A DNA stretch of 64,000 nucleotides from an uncultured Clostridia bacterium (GTDB taxonomy: Bacteria; Bacillota; Clostridia; Oscillospirales; Acutalibacteraceae). Below are positions 1-7,659 of this stretch, piece by piece. Position 1 is the stretch's first letter. Each line of letters opens with the position of its first letter. The DNA lies in NCBI GenBank assembly GCA_937907605.1, contig CALCYI010000057.1, positions 1-64,000 on the forward strand, in the 5' to 3' direction. The notes under the pieces were generated by a model. The model saw only the letters and a list, made by a program, of their open reading frames with translations. It was not told the DNA's origin and made no database searches. A program made the position numbers and the translations under genes.

Positions 1-37
1 TTTTAGTTATGCGAACCTTTCCTGTTTGTAAGTTCAT
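1..37 (-). CDS. 5' end of an unknown gene running off the left edge
   Basis: An ATG at 35-37 on the minus strand is preceded at a good distance by the strong ribosome site AAAGGAGAG (about 46-54). Twelve codons (MNLQTGKVRITK) are open to the window edge. It lies 21 bases downstream of the small secreted-protein gene on the same strand, so it is probably the next gene of that unit. Nothing can be said about its product. Confidence 0.5.
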   Translation of the reverse strand, partial: MNLQTGKVRITK

Positions 38-58
38 AGTATTATCTCTCCTTTTCAA

Positions 59-493
59 TTAACTGTATGTTTTTTGAACATTCTTTGTTATTTTATCGTC
101 TTCTCCGCCTGTACCGGAAATGACAAAAACGACATGGGCTCTGTAAGTTCCCTTGCTTGAAAGCTGAAGCGAATGAGATTTTGAATAGTTCAGCGATGTT
201 GATGTGTCTGTCCAGCTTCCACCGCTGACTGTTACCCAAATAATACCAACTTTCTTCTGAATTTTGGTAGTTATTTTTGCACTTCTAAATGAGCCTGATT
301 TTCCGCTATAACTGTTAGTTACAGTAGCTTTACCTGAAGTTGAAATTTTAAAAGCGGTAAGAGTGTCTCCAACATTGGCTGATTTTAAAATGATTTCATC
401 TTCGGCAGTACTTTCAACTTCATTCGCAAATGCAGTTACGGAAAAACTAAACGCAAATAAGAAGCACAATAATAAAGCAATAATTTTCTTCAT
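59..493 (-). CDS. small secreted protein of unknown function
   Basis: A 144-residue exported protein. The start at 491-493 is chosen over an in-frame ATG at 544 because it follows AAAGGAGG (501-509) and begins a textbook signal peptide: MKK, a hydrophobic stretch to about residue 20, then an AFA cleavage motif. The mature part of about 120 residues is rich in Ser, Thr and Lys, with alternating polar and hydrophobic residues suggesting a beta fold. It has no cysteines in the mature part and no recognised catalytic motif. The gene sits directly downstream of an ECF sigma/anti-sigma pair and has its own promoter of the same type as the sigma gene, so it is probably a regulon member, perhaps acting at the cell surface. 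Family not recognised. Confidence 0.8.
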   Translation of the reverse strand: MKKIIALLLCFLFAFSFSVTAFANEVESTAEDEIILKSANVGDTLTAFKISTSGKATVTNSYSGKSGSFRSAKITTKIQKKVGIIWVTVSGGSWTDTSTSLNYSKSHSLQLSSKGTYRAHVVFVISGTGGEDDKITKNVQKTYS

Positions 494-513
494 AAAATAA
501 AACCTCCTTTCCT

Positions 514-542
514 GTTGTATATATTGCTTCAATATATACAAC
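514..542. repeat. perfect 12-bp inverted repeat at a promoter
   Basis: GTTGTATATATT (514-525) and AATATATACAAC (531-542) are perfect inverted copies around a 5-base centre. On the minus strand one arm overlaps the proposed -10 region of the secreted-protein promoter, so a transcript starting a few bases later would carry only part of the palindrome. That makes a DNA operator more likely than an RNA hairpin. There is no T-run after it on either strand, so it is not a normal terminator. Confidence 0.6.
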
Positions 543-566
543 AAAGAAAAAAAGGCTTTAGTTACA
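536..566 (-). promoter_or_regulatory. ECF-type promoter of the secreted-protein gene
   Basis: Read on the minus strand: TGTAAC (566-561), a 16-base spacer, then TTGTTGTAT (544-536). The same two blocks with a 15-base spacer lie upstream of the ECF sigma gene at 1795-1824. TGTAAC resembles the -35 element used by several ECF sigma factors. Recognition by the sigma factor encoded at 1232-1777 is an inference from the match. Confidence 0.6.
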
Positions 567-570
567 AAAT

Positions 571-1242
571 TTATTGATTTTTTATGGAAATGTTTTCTGC
601 CATTTCAATCAAGTCATCTTTATATCTTATTGGAGTATGCAGCGAGAACCAGTATTTCCCATCCGTCCAAGACATAAAGGCATCTAAATCATCTCCGTAG
701 ATATATGCATCATAACCGTTTAGTTTGTATTTTTCATAATAATTTTCATTGTCAATTGATAATTCACTGTTTAGTATAACTTGTCTAAAAACTATTTCTT
801 CACCATTTTCATTTTGCCAAATTGCATATGCAATTATTTCCTCCAATTCGTATTGCTTTAACGTAAACCCTTCGGGGATGTTGCTGATTGTATATGCCGT
901 TTCTATTGTATCCGGTGTTTCGGGAGAGTCCTCACTCAATTCTATTTGTGTATATTGGGACAAAATATTCTCAACAAATTCAATGATTTTCTCTCTTGAT
1001 GCAGAAACACTCATTAAGCCTGTAAACAATACAATAATTGCAATGGTTGCCGCTATCAGTGCTTTTGATATTTTCCTTCTTGTATAAAGGCTGATGCGGT
1101 TGTTTTTAGCAATTAGTTTATTCATTTTCTTTTCAAACGACTTGGAAAACTCATGATGGAAATCATCTTTATTTTGATACTTTTCCATTTTGATTGCATC
1201 CGCTTCTAAAAAAGCCTGTATGAATAATTCCTTATTCGTCAT
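571..1242 (-). CDS. membrane anti-sigma factor-like protein (DUF4367-like)
   Basis: 223 residues: a cytoplasmic N-terminal part of about 60 residues, one transmembrane helix at about 61-80, and an extracytoplasmic part of about 140 residues. The outer part contains the 'ISNIPEGF' and 'NGEEIVFRQ' patterns typical of DUF4367 domains that follow ECF sigma genes in Firmicutes. Its start overlaps the end of the sigma gene by 11 bases, implying translational coupling. Expected role: hold the sigma factor at the membrane until an envelope signal frees it. The signal is unknown. No zinc-binding anti-sigma motif is visible, so the mechanism is inferred from gene order and topology. Confidence 0.75.
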   Translation of the reverse strand: MTNKELFIQAFLEADAIKMEKYQNKDDFHHEFSKSFEKKMNKLIAKNNRISLYTRRKISKALIAATIAIIVLFTGLMSVSASREKIIEFVENILSQYTQIELSEDSPETPDTIETAYTISNIPEGFTLKQYELEEIIAYAIWQNENGEEIVFRQVILNSELSIDNENYYEKYKLNGYDAYIYGDDLDAFMSWTDGKYWFSLHTPIRYKDDLIEMAENISIKNQ

Positions 1243-1777
1243 CGTTGCTCTCTCCTAACATCTTGAGAAGATCTTTTTTGCCTCTATGTATTCGTACCTT
1301 CACGGCTGATGTGCTTATATTTAATAAACTCGCAATTTCTTTTGTCTTCATATCGCAAATGAAATAATAGTACATAGGAAATTTATAAATATCTTTTAGT
1401 TTAGAAATAGCATTGACTACTTCATTATAATCTTCTTTATCGAATATTTTGCTAAAGAAATCATCATCAGAAATATGGACATTATCGGTATATTCTACCG
1501 TTGTGATTTTGTTATTTTTGTTATATATGTTGATTGCCGCATTTTTTGCGGCTTTTATTACATATGATAGCGTTCTTTGAGAAACGGCGTCACCGATAGA
1601 TTTCATATTATTCGCTATACCAACAAACGCATTATGAACGGCATCCTCAGCATCCTCATTATTCTTTACAACATCAAAAGCAGCGCTAAACATTCTTTCC
1701 CTATATTCATAATAAATGATTTCAAATTTGCTTCTGTCGTCTTCATTATCAATGAGAGACAAATAGAATATAAGCAT
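1232..1777 (-). CDS. ECF-type RNA polymerase sigma factor
   Basis: 181 residues with the two-domain layout of sigma-70 family ECF factors. Region 2 lies at about residues 12-75 (FEIIYYEYRERMF, then DAEDAVHNAF, the helix that contacts the -10). Region 4 lies at about 115-175 with a helix-turn-helix (KTKEIASLLNISTSAVKVRIHRG). Its ribosome site AGGAG lies about 6 bases before the ATG. It is followed by, and overlaps, its likely membrane anti-sigma factor. A promoter block (TGTAAC, then TTGTTGTAT) just upstream is repeated before the downstream secreted-protein gene, which suggests autoregulation and a small local regulon. Confidence 0.88.
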   Translation of the reverse strand: MLIFYLSLIDNEDDRSKFEIIYYEYRERMFSAAFDVVKNNEDAEDAVHNAFVGIANNMKSIGDAVSQRTLSYVIKAAKNAAINIYNKNNKITTVEYTDNVHISDDDFFSKIFDKEDYNEVVNAISKLKDIYKFPMYYYFICDMKTKEIASLLNISTSAVKVRIHRGKKDLLKMLGESNDDE

Positions 1778-1794
1778 TTTTATTCTCCTAATAC

Positions 1795-1824
1795 ATACAA
1801 CAATTATTATCTGTTTTGGTTACA
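1795..1824 (-). promoter_or_regulatory. ECF-type promoter of the sigma/anti-sigma operon
   Basis: Minus strand: TGTAAC (1824-1819), 15-base spacer, TTGTTGTAT (1803-1795), about 18 bases before the sigma start codon. It matches the block at 536-566 in both elements and in near-identical spacing. Self-recognition by the sigma factor is inferred. Confidence 0.6.
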
Positions 1825-2098
1825 GAGTTCACACAATAATTTTAAAAAGTCAAAAATATTTGTCAATAGCAAATGCAAAAATGTTGATGAATAATACCAA
1901 AATAACATTTTTAACACAAAAAAATTGATATTTAATAATACAATTTTCCGATAATAGATTTCAGAATGAGAACAACTAAAGTTCATTTGTCAAGGCCTAT
2001 TTTTTATAATTCGTGTCTTTTTTTGTCGTTTTTTTGTACATTTTTGCATTTTGGGTTGACAAAAATCAAAATATTTAATAATAAAATAATGAAATAGT
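1825..2098. other. AT-rich intergenic region at the island's left side
   Basis: Very AT-rich DNA with many A and T runs between the sigma promoter and the recombinase stop codon. A TTGACA at 2056-2061 on the plus strand is followed by AT-rich sequence but leads into antisense of the recombinase, so no gene is assigned. No open frame, RNA gene, convincing attachment-site repeat or terminator with a stable GC stem was found here. Confidence 0.4.
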
Positions 2099-3004
2099 TT
2101 ATATATTAAACCTATTACGAGGATGTCTTTCTTCTAGAATATGTCTTATCTTATTGGTACTGATGTGGGTATATATTTGCGTTGTTACAATTGAGCTGTG
2201 TCCAAGCAACTGTTGTATATAGCGAATATTCACATCTTTATCAAGCAAAGCGGTCGCAAAGGTGTGGCGAAACATATGGGGCGTTATATGTGATTCCACA
2301 CCGGCTGCTTTCGCATAAGAATTAACCATATTTCTGATAGACTGTTCGGAATAAACGTTGCCAAGCTTATTAACAAAAAGGAATTTGCTATTACTATTTC
2401 GTATAACTAAATATTGGTCAATCAATTTAGAGATTTTTGTATTAGCAATGCACATAATCCTTTCTTTAGAACCTTTTCCCAATATGTAAATATTGCTGCT
2501 CTTTAAATCAATATTTTCAATCTTTAGATGACTAACTTCCGAAACTCTCATTCCGGTTGAAAAAAGGAGCTCCAGTACGATAGTGTTACGCAATTTTGTC
2601 TGTTTTTGATAATTACTAGTGGCAACAGCATAGTCCATATAAGCATATTGAAGGATACTCTCTACATTTGCAAGTGAGATAGTTTTTGGTAGAACAAGAG
2701 GTTCCTTATATTTAATTTGAATTTTATGAAACGGATTGATATCGATGATATTTTCCATTTCCATAAAGTGATAAAACGCTTTGACGCAAGCAATTTTTCG
2801 CTTTGCGCTTTTCGGTTTATATTGTTTATGTAGCAAATCAATGTATTCAATCATACATTCTTTGGACAAACAGTCCTTATGCTGCATAGATTCATTAAAC
2901 TGTTTTAGGTCAATTCTGTATGCTTTGAGAGTTAAAGGGCTTAGTCCCTTCAAATCTTGGCACGCAGTTAAATAATTTTCAATTTCAATCGATAATTCTT
3001 GCAT
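2099..3004 (-). CDS. tyrosine recombinase/integrase (XerC/D type)
   Basis: 301 residues. An N-terminal SAM-like core-binding domain (about 1-100) is followed by a catalytic domain with the complete set: R153 (GMRVSEV), K177 (LGKGSK), H243 and R246 (HMFRHTFA), H269 (LLGHS) and Y278 (TQIYTH), the DNA-attacking tyrosine. It therefore looks active. The gene ends at 2099 and starts 77 bases from an 18-bp sequence that is repeated in inverted orientation 4.2 kb away. That layout is typical of recombinases that flip a neighbouring segment, although chromosome resolution or island integration are possible alternatives. The ribosome site TTGGAGG is well placed. Base composition matches the AT-rich island. 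Confidence 0.92.
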   Translation of the reverse strand: MQELSIEIENYLTACQDLKGLSPLTLKAYRIDLKQFNESMQHKDCLSKECMIEYIDLLHKQYKPKSAKRKIACVKAFYHFMEMENIIDINPFHKIQIKYKEPLVLPKTISLANVESILQYAYMDYAVATSNYQKQTKLRNTIVLELLFSTGMRVSEVSHLKIENIDLKSSNIYILGKGSKERIMCIANTKISKLIDQYLVIRNSNSKFLFVNKLGNVYSEQSIRNMVNSYAKAAGVESHITPHMFRHTFATALLDKDVNIRYIQQLLGHSSIVTTQIYTHISTNKIRHILEERHPRNRFNI

Positions 3005-3081
3005 ATTTTAACCTCCAATAATTGATAAAACAATTATGGAGTATTCTGCAAATTTTGTCGATAGAAAAATATATTAAAAAA

Positions 3082-3099
3082 GGATAACTACAAATTATC
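3082..3099 (+). repeat. left 18-bp inverted repeat, candidate recombination site
   Basis: GGATAACTACAAATTATC. Its perfect reverse complement is at 7281-7298. The unit has internal dyad symmetry (GATAA, 7-base CTACAAA, TTATC), as expected for a tyrosine-recombinase site with two arms and a crossover spacer. Sequence similarity between the two copies stops sharply outside the 18 bases. It lies 77 bases from the recombinase start and 21 bases before the STAND gene. Confidence 0.75.
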
Positions 3100-3120
3100 A
3101 AATTGTTATGTGGAGAGCTT

Positions 3121-6100
3121 ATGATTGAATGGAATAAAATTGATAATAAAAAATTTGAAAACTTAGCTTATAATTATATCACAAGTAAGTATCCCGAATT
3201 ACAATGGAGTTCAACACAAAGAACAAGAGATGGTAACCGAGATGGTAATGCTCAATATAGTGCTCCAATAGGAGTCACAATAAAATATTGGTATGAAGCA
3301 AAATACTCAAAGAACACAAATAAAAGCATTCCCAAAAGTCATTTAGACTCAACACTTGTATCATGTTTGTTAGATGGAAAAGTTGTTCTTCTGGCATTCA
3401 TTACTAATGCATACATCAGCGAAGATTATCGTAGACGTGCAGATACATTTGCCCGTCAAAGTGATAATTTAAAGATTCTATATATTAATGGCGAAGAATT
3501 AGAAAACTGGCTTTATAATAATCCTGAAATTGAATTAGAGTATTTCCATATTAATTCGGCAGAAAAGCGTATTACAACCGATTCAATAACAAATAAATGT
3601 ATATTGCAGAATTATGATCTTCAAGGAAACAGTTTTATAATAACAAATACTATAGAAACGGGCAAAGAATATGTTTTATATGTGTCGTTTTATTCATCTT
3701 GCCGTCAACAAGCAAGTTTGAAATCAAACAACAAATGTGTCGAGTTGATAGATGGGGATTATAGATTCTATGATGATTATAAGTGTATTTTCCTTGAGGA
3801 AGGATTTAACTCAATTTATATTCCATTTAGGGTCAAAGGTCCTGAAGATAACAAATTGCAATTTGCATTAAATAGTCCCACTTTTTATGTCAAGTTTCCA
3901 ATAACAAATGTTAAAATTTTAAATATTTACAACCCTCTAATTAGTTATTCATCTCAACTTGAAATACAAACTCGATTGTTTTCTACAGTAAATGATTTCG
4001 ATAATACCAATGGGCTGTTTTATATATATGGTCCTGCTGGTTATGGAAAGACCTATTTGTTGCACGATATTTATTCGAATAGTAAAAATCCGTTTTCATC
4101 ATTTGTTGTTAGTTTTTGTGGAGATGAAGAACGTGATGCAATTAGTTGTTTTAAAATATTTATTACTTGTTTATATGGGAACATTTGGGAATACTTGAAT
4201 GCTGAACATTATAATCAGTCATTTGATGAAATAGAAGAATTAATGATAAAACAAGTAATAGACCAAAAACTATATGCAAATAGTGTTCAACAAGTTATTG
4301 CGTATTACGAAAGAAAAAAGAATGTAATTGAAAGAAAATCAAATAGAATACAAGTTTTTATAGATGATTATCACAAGTTGAACAAAAGTAATGTAAGGTT
4401 AATAAATACGTTTTTTATGTGGTTTATTAATCAAAAAATGAATTGTAGGCTTTTTGTGTTTTCGAGAAGAGAAAACAATTCGTTTCCATATTGTACAAAA
4501 GAATTTGAAATTGAAAGTATTGAATCAATTGATGTTGAAACAACGCTAAAACAAAACTTTAAAGACATATCCACATTAGATATAATAAAAAAATATCCGC
4601 TTCCTCTTAATGTGCTTCATTTAATAAATATAGTAAGCCGGATTAATGAACACCGTAACGAATTAAAAAATATGACCAAGGTGGAATCACAAATACTCAT
4701 TAATGATATTTATAACGAATCCATTTCAAACACTTGCGTTGCTTTTGGGAACCAACTTATTTTGTCATTTAAAGATAACCCAATCGTATACTGTATCTAT
4801 AAGATAAAGACAGGTATATCAATAAATGCACTTTTTGAATTTTTTGAAGACAGTTTTGATGAAATATATGAACTATGCCGAAAAAGAATTATCAAAGAGT
4901 CATCAAATAATCTATATCCATATCACGATATTTTGATTGAATCATTCGATGCGGTAAAGTCAAAAGAAATGGATGTTATATTAGAAGAATTCGTTATATT
5001 CTCTGAAAAAAAGGGGTATATAAACAAATCAAAAATGTTTAGTGTTTTGATAAAAATTGGTAAATCATGTTTTTGGAAGTATAAATTAGATGCGGAAAAA
5101 TATCGTGATTGTTTACATGAAAAAGCCGAATATCTACAAGCACTTCAAATTGCTAGAGAATTAAATCAAAGCATTAAAAAGCCATATGCGGAATATGATG
5201 CATCCGAGTGTATGAATCAGTTTGTTCTAGCAAATTGTATTAAATACACAACATCATATCAAAGAGCCAATGTTGAATTTGAGAAAATTGCAGATTTGTA
5301 CAAAACCAAATCAGATATGAGAATAAAAGCAATAAGTCTTGAAGCAAAAACAGAAATACTCAATAATTTAATATGGATGCTTGATATAGATGAGGCAAAA
5401 GGTATTCTTAATGAAATAATTCCAGTTTTAAACAAATTATATAAAACTAAACAGATTACTGGTCGCAGTTTAGAATACGCTTTTTTAAACTTATACAATC
5501 GACAAATGTTTGTTAGATATATGTTAGATATCGGCACAGATGTAGATTATAAAAAAGCAATTAATTACGCTCAAGAATTCAATAATAATGAATATACTGC
5601 TTTTGCAAAAATGGATTATTCAAAATGCTTATACTGTAACAATATTGAAAAAGCAGAAAAGTTAATGAATGAAGCATATTTATTGCTTAAAAAACTGCCT
5701 AATGAAAAAAGGCGCACTTTAGACGCTAAATCAGAATTATGGTTTATCAATTGTATTAAGAAAAAGCAAATAGATTATAATGAATACCACTCCATATTAA
5801 GGGATATGCAAACAAATCGCTATTTGCAATCCATGATAAAGATTCAGCTAAAATTAGTAATGCTTGAACTGTATCTCGGTGAATCTTCTGCTGTTGAGTT
5901 AAGGGAAAAACTTGAAATGATATCGATAAACAACACTTCCATTAAAACTGGTAAAAGGCATCAGGCGTTTATTTATCATTTGTATGCTGCTATTTTCTAT
6001 ATTGAGGGAGATATAAAGAGTTCAGTATATTACTCTAAGAAGAGTCTTTCTTTATTTAATCAGCTGGGTGACACCTATAAAAACGCTCAAAAAAACAATA

Positions 6101-6186
6101 TTAATGTAACTGATAATAATGGATTCACACTTTTAGGAAATGACACACTAAACAATCAGTTCATTTTGGACACAAGAATTTGGTAA
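3121..6186 (+). CDS. nuclease-STAND NTPase-TPR protein, Avs-like candidate defence gene
   Basis: 1021 residues. The ATG at 3121 is preferred to an upstream TTG because GGAGAG (3112-3117) precedes it. Residues 1-130 resemble a restriction-endonuclease (Mrr-like) fold: D37 and D41 in RDGNRDGN, then E59-A-K61, a PD-(D/E)xK pattern. A beta-rich stretch follows (about 150-290), then a P-loop NTPase: Walker A GPAGYGKT at 304-311, Walker B VFIDD at 412-416, and an FSRRE sensor-like strand. The remaining 450 or so residues are helical repeats of TPR type. Nuclease, STAND ATPase and repeat sensor in this order is the plan of Avs antiviral proteins, which detect phage proteins and then cut DNA. Membership is inferred from architecture. 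The stop codon abuts the stop of the convergent glycosyltransferase gene, and the pair is framed by inverted repeats. Confidence 0.75.
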   Translation: MIEWNKIDNKKFENLAYNYITSKYPELQWSSTQRTRDGNRDGNAQYSAPIGVTIKYWYEAKYSKNTNKSIPKSHLDSTLVSCLLDGKVVLLAFITNAYISEDYRRRADTFARQSDNLKILYINGEELENWLYNNPEIELEYFHINSAEKRITTDSITNKCILQNYDLQGNSFIITNTIETGKEYVLYVSFYSSCRQQASLKSNNKCVELIDGDYRFYDDYKCIFLEEGFNSIYIPFRVKGPEDNKLQFALNSPTFYVKFPITNVKILNIYNPLISYSSQLEIQTRLFSTVNDFDNTNGLFYIYGPAGYGKTYLLHDIYSNSKNPFSSFVVSFCGDEERDAISCFKIFITCLYGNIWEYLNAEHYNQSFDEIEELMIKQVIDQKLYANSVQQVIAYYERKKNVIERKSNRIQVFIDDYHKLNKSNVRLINTFFMWFINQKMNCRLFVFSRRENNSFPYCTKEFEIESIESIDVETTLKQNFKDISTLDIIKKYPLPLNVLHLINIVSRINEHRNELKNMTKVESQILINDIYNESISNTCVAFGNQLILSFKDNPIVYCIYKIKTGISINALFEFFEDSFDEIYELCRKRIIKESSNNLYPYHDILIESFDAVKSKEMDVILEEFVIFSEKKGYINKSKMFSVLIKIGKSCFWKYKLDAEKYRDCLHEKAEYLQALQIARELNQSIKKPYAEYDASECMNQFVLANCIKYTTSYQRANVEFEKIADLYKTKSDMRIKAISLEAKTEILNNLIWMLDIDEAKGILNEIIPVLNKLYKTKQITGRSLEYAFLNLYNRQMFVRYMLDIGTDVDYKKAINYAQEFNNNEYTAFAKMDYSKCLYCNNIEKAEKLMNEAYLLLKKLPNEKRRTLDAKSELWFINCIKKKQIDYNEYHSILRDMQTNRYLQSMIKIQLKLVMLELYLGESSAVELREKLEMISINNTSIKTGKRHQAFIYHLYAAIFYIEGDIKSSVYYSKKSLSLFNQLGDTYKNAQKNNINVTDNNGFTLLGNDTLNNQFILDTRIW

Positions 6187-7263
6187 TTATACATCCTTTA
6201 TATACAATAAGTTTCCGTATGTATCCAGAACGATATCTTTAGCATTTCTAGATTCAAACCATTTTTGATTGCCAAGCAAATTCATTATGTTCTCAACAAA
6301 GAATAATAAAGGTAATTCTGAATAATGTATAGAATATGGCAATAGGTCATACAGATTGATTTTGGTGGGGTTTATCCCATTGATCTCAATGTAATTAGAT
6401 ATCGTGAAATCCATACTATCTATCAATTCACGAACACCTCTAGTTTGAGATATAACAATAGCGACATATATCTGCTCTTTCATGTTTTCATCAGTTTGAT
6501 ATCTATAATAGTCTATGATATCAGGAGTTACTCTTTTTCCAAAGTTAGTCCAAAAATATGCTTCTTGTTGATAAAAATCAAAATAGTATTGATTTCTCCC
6601 AGCGCCCTGTGAATGATATGCAATTGCATCTTGCAAACATACACATTTTTTCCCTTTTAAAGTTAGTTTAACAGACAATTCAAATGATTCTAATTTATTA
6701 TAGTAGAATTCGTCAAATTTTCCGTACTCATTAAATGTGTCTTTGCTCATTGCATATAAAGCAGATGTTAAGGCTTGTCTTTCAATAGGTATTAAACCAA
6801 AATCAATACTCTCGGCTTTTCTGCCTGCAAACAAATGGTTCTTATAAAATGGTCCAAAAAATGAACCTGCACATTGAATTCGATTGTTTTGTGGCCAAAT
6901 TAGCAATGGTTGTACACAATCAGCTTGATTGCTTTCCAAAGTATTTAACATCTTATTCAAGCAAACATCATCAACAAAAACATCGGTATTTATAAAGAAT
7001 AAGTATTTATTTGAAGATGCATTTACACCAATATTATTTGCTACGCCATATCCGACTTTCTTATCTAAATCAATTATTGTTATATTATGGTTAATTCTAT
7101 TTAACCTATTTAAATAATTAAGAATATTGATGTTATCAACATAATCCAGAATGATAATCATTTCACTTTCTTTTGCAAAATTTGTTTTTAGCAATTCTTC
7201 AAAAAAATTATTTGTCATTTCATAAGAACTATCAATAGATATGATAAAGCTTACGTTGTTCAT
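6187..7263 (-). CDS. family 2 glycosyltransferase
   Basis: 358 residues. The ATG at 7261-7263 follows TTGGAGG. The N-terminal GT-A fold shows the GT2 pattern of rhamnosyltransferase-like enzymes: VGYGVANNIG, then FFINTDVFVDD, a DxD-like metal/nucleotide-sugar site, then a conserved acidic region near FDEFYYNKLESFELS. There is no transmembrane segment, so it should act in the cytoplasm on a lipid- or protein-linked acceptor. The usual polysaccharide neighbours are absent. It faces the STAND gene tail to tail with no bases between the stop codons, and starts 18 bases inside the right inverted repeat. The sugar and acceptor cannot be told. Possible roles are surface glycan modification or glycosylation of a protein partner. 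Confidence 0.85.
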   Translation of the reverse strand: MNNVSFIISIDSSYEMTNNFFEELLKTNFAKESEMIIILDYVDNINILNYLNRLNRINHNITIIDLDKKVGYGVANNIGVNASSNKYLFFINTDVFVDDVCLNKMLNTLESNQADCVQPLLIWPQNNRIQCAGSFFGPFYKNHLFAGRKAESIDFGLIPIERQALTSALYAMSKDTFNEYGKFDEFYYNKLESFELSVKLTLKGKKCVCLQDAIAYHSQGAGRNQYYFDFYQQEAYFWTNFGKRVTPDIIDYYRYQTDENMKEQIYVAIVISQTRGVRELIDSMDFTISNYIEINGINPTKINLYDLLPYSIHYSELPLLFFVENIMNLLGNQKWFESRNAKDIVLDTYGNLLYIKDV

Positions 7264-7280
7264 TTTTTCCTCCAATAATA

Positions 7281-7298
7281 GATAATTTGTAGTTATCC
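7281..7298 (-). repeat. right 18-bp inverted repeat, candidate recombination site
   Basis: GATAATTTGTAGTTATCC on the plus strand, the exact reverse complement of 3082-3099. It lies directly upstream of the glycosyltransferase ribosome site. Together the copies enclose 4.2 kb with only two genes, both starting just inside a repeat and pointing inward. No transposase lies between them, which argues against transposon ends. Confidence 0.75.
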
Positions 7299-7364
7299 GT
7301 CATTAGAGAAACTGAGATTATGGAATACAACAAAAATATAACTCTGTTGGTTGTGACAGAATAG

Positions 7365-7394
7365 TTTACAAAAAAACAATTTATTTGATATAAT
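7365..7394 (+). promoter_or_regulatory. vegetative promoter of the three-gene accessory operon
   Basis: TTTACA (7365-7370), 18-base spacer, perfect TATAAT (7389-7394), 16 bases before the start codon of the 71-residue protein, with AGGAG between. It lies outside the inverted repeats and reads away from them. Confidence 0.7.
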
Positions 7395-7410
7395 AAATAG
7401 GAGAAACCAG

Positions 7411-7626
7411 ATGAAAAAGATACAAATAATCGCGCTTAAAAGGCTTATTGATCCAAACACAAATAGCGTTTACACAGTTGAACAGCTAAGGGCTTTAAAT
7501 GCTTACCATGAAAGCATCCCTATTACTGTCGATGATAATTATGACCCAAATACTGTCATATTAAAATTTGAAGAAAAATATCCTGATTACGCTTCAGGGT
7601 GGCTTCATAAAATAGTTGAATTATAA
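7411..7626 (+). CDS. small protein of unknown function, first gene of accessory operon
   Basis: 71 residues, start supported by AGGAG and a strong promoter just upstream. It is hydrophilic, has no membrane segment or cysteines, and looks like a compact alpha/beta domain with a short helix after 'SVYTVEQLRALNAYHES'. It is followed after 33 bases by the 355-residue gene, which has its own ribosome site. Not recognised. Small first genes in such operons are often a regulator, an antitoxin-like partner or a structural subunit, but nothing here decides between these. Confidence 0.7.
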   Translation: MKKIQIIALKRLIDPNTNSVYTVEQLRALNAYHESIPITVDDNYDPNTVILKFEEKYPDYASGWLHKIVEL

Positions 7627-7659
7627 AAGTATTAAATTAAAAAGATAGGAGATAAAAAT

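Noticed and set aside
2054..2098. Plus-strand promoter with TTGACA near 2056
   Set aside because: It would read into antisense of the recombinase with no gene to serve; AT-rich DNA gives such matches by chance.
3082..7298. Terminal inverted repeats of a transposon
   Set aside because: No transposase lies between the repeats, the recombinase is outside, and no target-site duplication is seen; the internal dyad fits a recombination site better.
7281..7400. Outside promoter reading into the invertible segment from the right (and likewise 3005-3081 from the left)
   Set aside because: Only weak -10-like sequences without a matching -35 were found, so no promoter is annotated on either flank.
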